Below the pieces are notes generated by a model. The model saw only the letters and a program-made list of their open reading frames with translations. It was not told the origin of the DNA and did not search any database. Both the position numbers and the translations under genes were made by a program. 8,266 bases of DNA from an uncultured Sutterella sp. (GTDB lineage Bacteria > Pseudomonadota > Gammaproteobacteria > Burkholderiales > Burkholderiaceae_F): assembly GCA_900552545.1 (NCBI GenBank), contig USAL01000079.1:1-8266 (forward strand). The letters are read 5' to 3'. How positions within the stretch are numbered: position 1 is the first letter of the stretch; every line of letters begins with the position of its first letter. Shown piece after piece: positions 6,815 through 8,266 of this stretch.

Positions 6815-7576
6815 ATGACCGGACTGCGCACGACTCTCTTTTTGATTCCTGCGGCGGTTTTTGCCGCAACCGCCTCGTCTGCCTTTGCCGCTGGGGACGT
6901 GAAGCTCCTTCCCGCAAAGGACGGCACGCGGCTCAACCTCTCGGCTACGGCAAGCGTGGAACTTGCCAACGACGAGGCCCGCGTGAGCTTTTACGCGCTT
7001 GAAACCGCGCCGACGCTTGCTGAAGCCACGCAGAAGGCTTTGAAGCGCGTCAACACGGGCCTTGCGCGCATCAAGACCCAGGGGATCGACGCGCAGTTGG
7101 AGACGACGGGCTTGAGCTCAAGCCCCGTCTACAACGAACCCAAGAAGGGGGAGGCCGCAAAAATCGTCGCCTGGCAGGTGCGCCAGAACATCACGGGGAA
7201 GGTCAAGAGCGTCGAAGATGCCGCGCGCCTTGCGCAGACCGCAGCCGACTACTTCGCCTTTTCGGGCGTGCAGTTTTCGTTAAGCACCAAGGCCCAGAGC
7301 GCCGTGCAGGAAAAGTTGATGCGCGAGGCGATGGCAGACATCCGGGCGCAGGCCGCGATTGTGGCCGATGAATTGGGCGGAGGCGACGTGCGCGTCGTCT
7401 CGGTCACGTTCAATCGCTCTAGCTACAACATGGGCGGCGTCTACAAGGCCAACACCGCGATGCTTGCGCGCGCGGCCGGTGAGGCCGATGGGGTCTCTGC
7501 ACCCCTGCCGCTCTTTGAAGCCGGGCGCTCCAACGTCTCGCGCCAGGTCAATGTGGAACTTGTGATCGCCCCGTAG
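6815..7576 (+). CDS. Secreted SIMPL-domain (DUF541, YggE-like) protein
   Basis: The 253-residue product begins with a clear Sec signal peptide (about 1-25, hydrophobic core LFLIPAAVFAA, cleavage near AFA-AG). It is therefore probably periplasmic or outer-membrane associated. The mature part has the SIMPL/DUF541 pattern: LSATASVELANDEARVSF near the N-terminus, then a helix with ATQKALKRVNTGLARIKTQGI, then LETTGLSSSPVYNE and an IVAWQVRQNITGKV strand. Further on come LMREAMADIRAQAAIVADELG and a C-terminal VSRQVNVELVIAP. Members are linked to oxidative stress tolerance or membrane integrity in some bacteria, but no biochemical function is firmly established, so I give no symbol. GGAGGG at 6804-6809 sits five bases before the ATG. 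It is outside the ccm operon (terminator in between). It is the only complete gene here that ends in TAG. Confidence 0.88.
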   Translation: MTGLRTTLFLIPAAVFAATASSAFAAGDVKLLPAKDGTRLNLSATASVELANDEARVSFYALETAPTLAEATQKALKRVNTGLARIKTQGIDAQLETTGLSSSPVYNEPKKGEAAKIVAWQVRQNITGKVKSVEDAARLAQTAADYFAFSGVQFSLSTKAQSAVQEKLMREAMADIRAQAAIVADELGGGDVRVVSVTFNRSSYNMGGVYKANTAMLARAAGEADGVSAPLPLFEAGRSNVSRQVNVELVIAP

Positions 7577-7611
7577 TGGGGGATTGACGGAGGATTTCCT
7601 GAGGTATGCTC

Positions 7612-7638
7612 GCGCCGGTTTCCAGAGGGAGCCGGCGC
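7612..7638 (+). repeat. Long GC-rich hairpin after the SIMPL-domain gene, no U-tract
   Basis: GCGCCGG (7612-7618) pairs with CCGGCGC (7632-7638). The helix can be extended inwards by TTTCC/GGGAG, with two G-U pairs, to a three-base AGA loop, giving about 12 base pairs. It lies 35 bases after the SIMPL stop and just upstream of the rpmF promoter. It could end or stabilise the SIMPL transcript, but without a T-run its role as a terminator is uncertain. Confidence 0.6.
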
Positions 7639-7644
7639 AACGTA

Positions 7645-7672
7645 TTGAAAACAAAGGAAAACTGTGTAAAAT
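7645..7672 (+). promoter_or_regulatory. Probable sigma70-type promoter for rpmF
   Basis: TTGAAA (7645-7650) and TAAAAT (7667-7672) are separated by 16 bases in an A-rich spacer that stands out from the GC-rich surroundings. Transcription would begin near 7679 and leave a leader of about 130 bases before rpmF. A second -10-like TACAAT (7766-7771) lacks a matching -35 but overlaps an AT-rich stretch with the palindrome TGAAATTTCA (7754-7763), so a closer start cannot be excluded. Confidence 0.6.
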
Positions 7673-7808
7673 TGCGCGCCTGACCGCAGGACGGCCGTCC
7701 GGGCGGGAAGAATCAAGTTCTAGATTTTTGAGTGATTGCGCCCCCAAAATACATGAAATTTCAGGTACAATCACGTGTTTTCAATTTCTACCCACGTGGG
7801 GTTTAAAA

Positions 7809-7988
7809 ATGGCTGTTCAGCAAAACAAGAAATCCACCAGCAAGCGCGGCAATCATCGCGCCCATGACTTTCTGACCAATCCGCCGACCGCGATCGAAGC
7901 GACGACCGGTGAAGTTCATCGTCGTCACCACATCAGCCCGAATGGCTTCTATCGTGGTAAGAAGGTGATCGACGTTAAGGGTGAGTAA
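7809..7988 (+). CDS. rpmF: 50S ribosomal protein L32 (bL32)
   Basis: bL32 is a small basic protein of the large ribosomal subunit. The 59 residues begin MAVQQNKKSTSKRGNHRAHD and contain the family signature TGEVHRRHHISPNGFYRGKK, ending KVIDVKGE. There are no cysteines, so this is the form without the zinc ribbon, as usual in betaproteobacteria. The open frame extends upstream to a TTG at 7584, but that extension is unlike L32 and crosses the promoter. ATG 7809 is the true start because MAVQQNKKS is the conserved N-terminus. The Shine-Dalgarno is weak: only GGGG at 7798-7801, within or next to a palindrome. Neither a DUF177 gene upstream nor plsX directly downstream, the frequent partners of rpmF, is present; a terminator follows. 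Confidence 0.98.
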   Translation: MAVQQNKKSTSKRGNHRAHDFLTNPPTAIEATTGEVHRRHHISPNGFYRGKKVIDVKGE

Positions 7989-7997
7989 TTCATTTAA

Positions 7998-8126
7998 TTA
8001 GAAAATAATTTCGAGCGTTTTTCTCGACTTTAGCCTTCGCCGGCAACGCCGAAAACCCCACAGCCAATGTGCAAAACGTTGCGGTGGGAGACAAAACGAG
8101 TAATGCTCGTAAAATTAATTTTCTAA
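7998..8126 (+). repeat. Imperfect long inverted repeat enclosing two hairpins, 3' of rpmF
   Basis: The left arm 7998-8016 (TTAGAAAAT, then AATTT, then CGAGC) is the reverse complement of the right arm 8105-8126 (GCTCG, AAATT, ATTTTCTAA), with two small bulges on the right side. Between the arms are CGGC-AAC-GCCG (8041-8051) and a longer hairpin (8057-8088: CCCAC/GTGGG outside, CAATG/CGTTG inside with one G-U pair, loop TGCAAAA). With the following terminator this looks like a structured RNA of about 170 bases, either the rpmF 3' UTR or a small RNA. I do not recognise a known family. A miniature mobile element with these arms as termini is an alternative; no target duplication is obvious. Confidence 0.55.
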
Positions 8127-8135
8127 AAGTCGATT

Positions 8136-8171
8136 TAAAAAGAGGGGGATCCAGGACGGATTCCCTTTTTT
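8136..8171 (+). terminator. Intrinsic terminator downstream of rpmF
   Basis: GGGGATCC (8145-8152) pairs with GGATTCCC (8158-8165) with one G-U pair and an AGGAC loop, followed by six T residues (8166-8171). The A-rich stretch before the stem can pair with the T-run, so it may also act on the opposite strand. It closes the rpmF transcription unit. Confidence 0.88.
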
Positions 8172-8184
8172 GTTCTTACAGCCA

Positions 8185-8222
8185 TTCCTTTCTTTTCTTT
8201 TCTTTTCTTTTCTCTCTTTTTT
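8185..8222 (+). repeat. Pure pyrimidine tract with TTTTC microsatellite
   Basis: All 38 bases are C or T. Within it the C residues at 8192, 8197, 8202, 8207 and 8212 are exactly five bases apart, giving four full TTTTC units (8193-8212) plus a partial one. It lies between the rpmF terminator and the unseen next gene. No gene or convincing promoter is visible from 8172 to the window end. Tracts like this can slip in replication or form triplex DNA; any role here is inferred. Confidence 0.85.
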
Positions 8223-8266
8223 GCTTCCTACTCTTAATTACATCAGTTTGTGATTTGTGTTTTTTG

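Noticed and set aside
7606..7683. 25-codon frame (MLAPVSRGSRR...) before rpmF with GGAGG at 7589-7593
   Set aside because: It runs through the strong hairpin and the probable rpmF promoter. Twelve-base spacing and no family resemblance make it likely chance, and it does not look like DUF177.
7584..7808. N-terminal extension of rpmF from TTG 7584
   Set aside because: L32 has a highly conserved N-terminus MAVQQNKKS beginning at 7809. The extension would include the promoter and has no L32-like sequence.
8031..8090. Resemblance of the hairpins after rpmF to an integron attC site
   Set aside because: The required paired core motifs (RYYYAAC and GTTRRRY) are not in the right places and no integron cassette is nearby.

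Overview
The window holds most of a System I cytochrome c maturation (ccm) operon on the + strand, followed by a gene for a secreted SIMPL-domain protein and the gene for ribosomal protein L32 (rpmF). The high G+C content, the separate (unfused) ccmH and ccmI genes, the Burkholderiales-like CcmE and L32 sequences, and the L32 form without zinc-binding cysteines all suggest a betaproteobacterium. A Sutterellaceae-like member of the Burkholderiales is my guess, but the genus cannot be settled from the sequence alone.

Layout: 1-507 is the 3' part of ccmB. It is followed by ccmC (507-1256), ccmD (1290-1478), ccmE (1538-2044, interrupted by an in-frame TAG at codon 46), ccmF (2108-4078), ccmG/dsbE (4082-4609), ccmH (4627-5148) and ccmI (5176-6465). 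The genes are overlapping or closely spaced, most have a visible Shine-Dalgarno sequence, and no terminator appears before the end of ccmI, so they form one transcription unit. A perfect GC hairpin and then an intrinsic terminator (6549-6595) end the operon. After an intergenic region comes the SIMPL-domain gene (6815-7576). A strong hairpin without a U-tract, a good sigma70-type promoter (7645-7672) and rpmF (7809-7988) follow. Downstream of rpmF is a roughly 170-base region of nested inverted repeats ending in a clear intrinsic terminator (8136-8171), then a pure pyrimidine tract containing a TTTTC microsatellite at the window edge.

How the genes work together: CcmA (outside the window) and CcmB with CcmC and CcmD load heme onto the histidine of the periplasmic chaperone CcmE and release holo-CcmE. 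CcmG and CcmH reduce the CXXCH cysteines of apocytochrome c. CcmI holds the apocytochrome through its TPR repeats, and CcmF with CcmH ligates heme from CcmE to the apoprotein. All the ccm genes are intact except ccmE, whose reading frame is whole apart from the single amber codon between its membrane anchor and its heme-binding domain.

I see no undescribed multi-gene system. The two things most worth checking are the amber codon in an otherwise healthy ccmE, and the structured RNA-like region plus pyrimidine repeat after rpmF.
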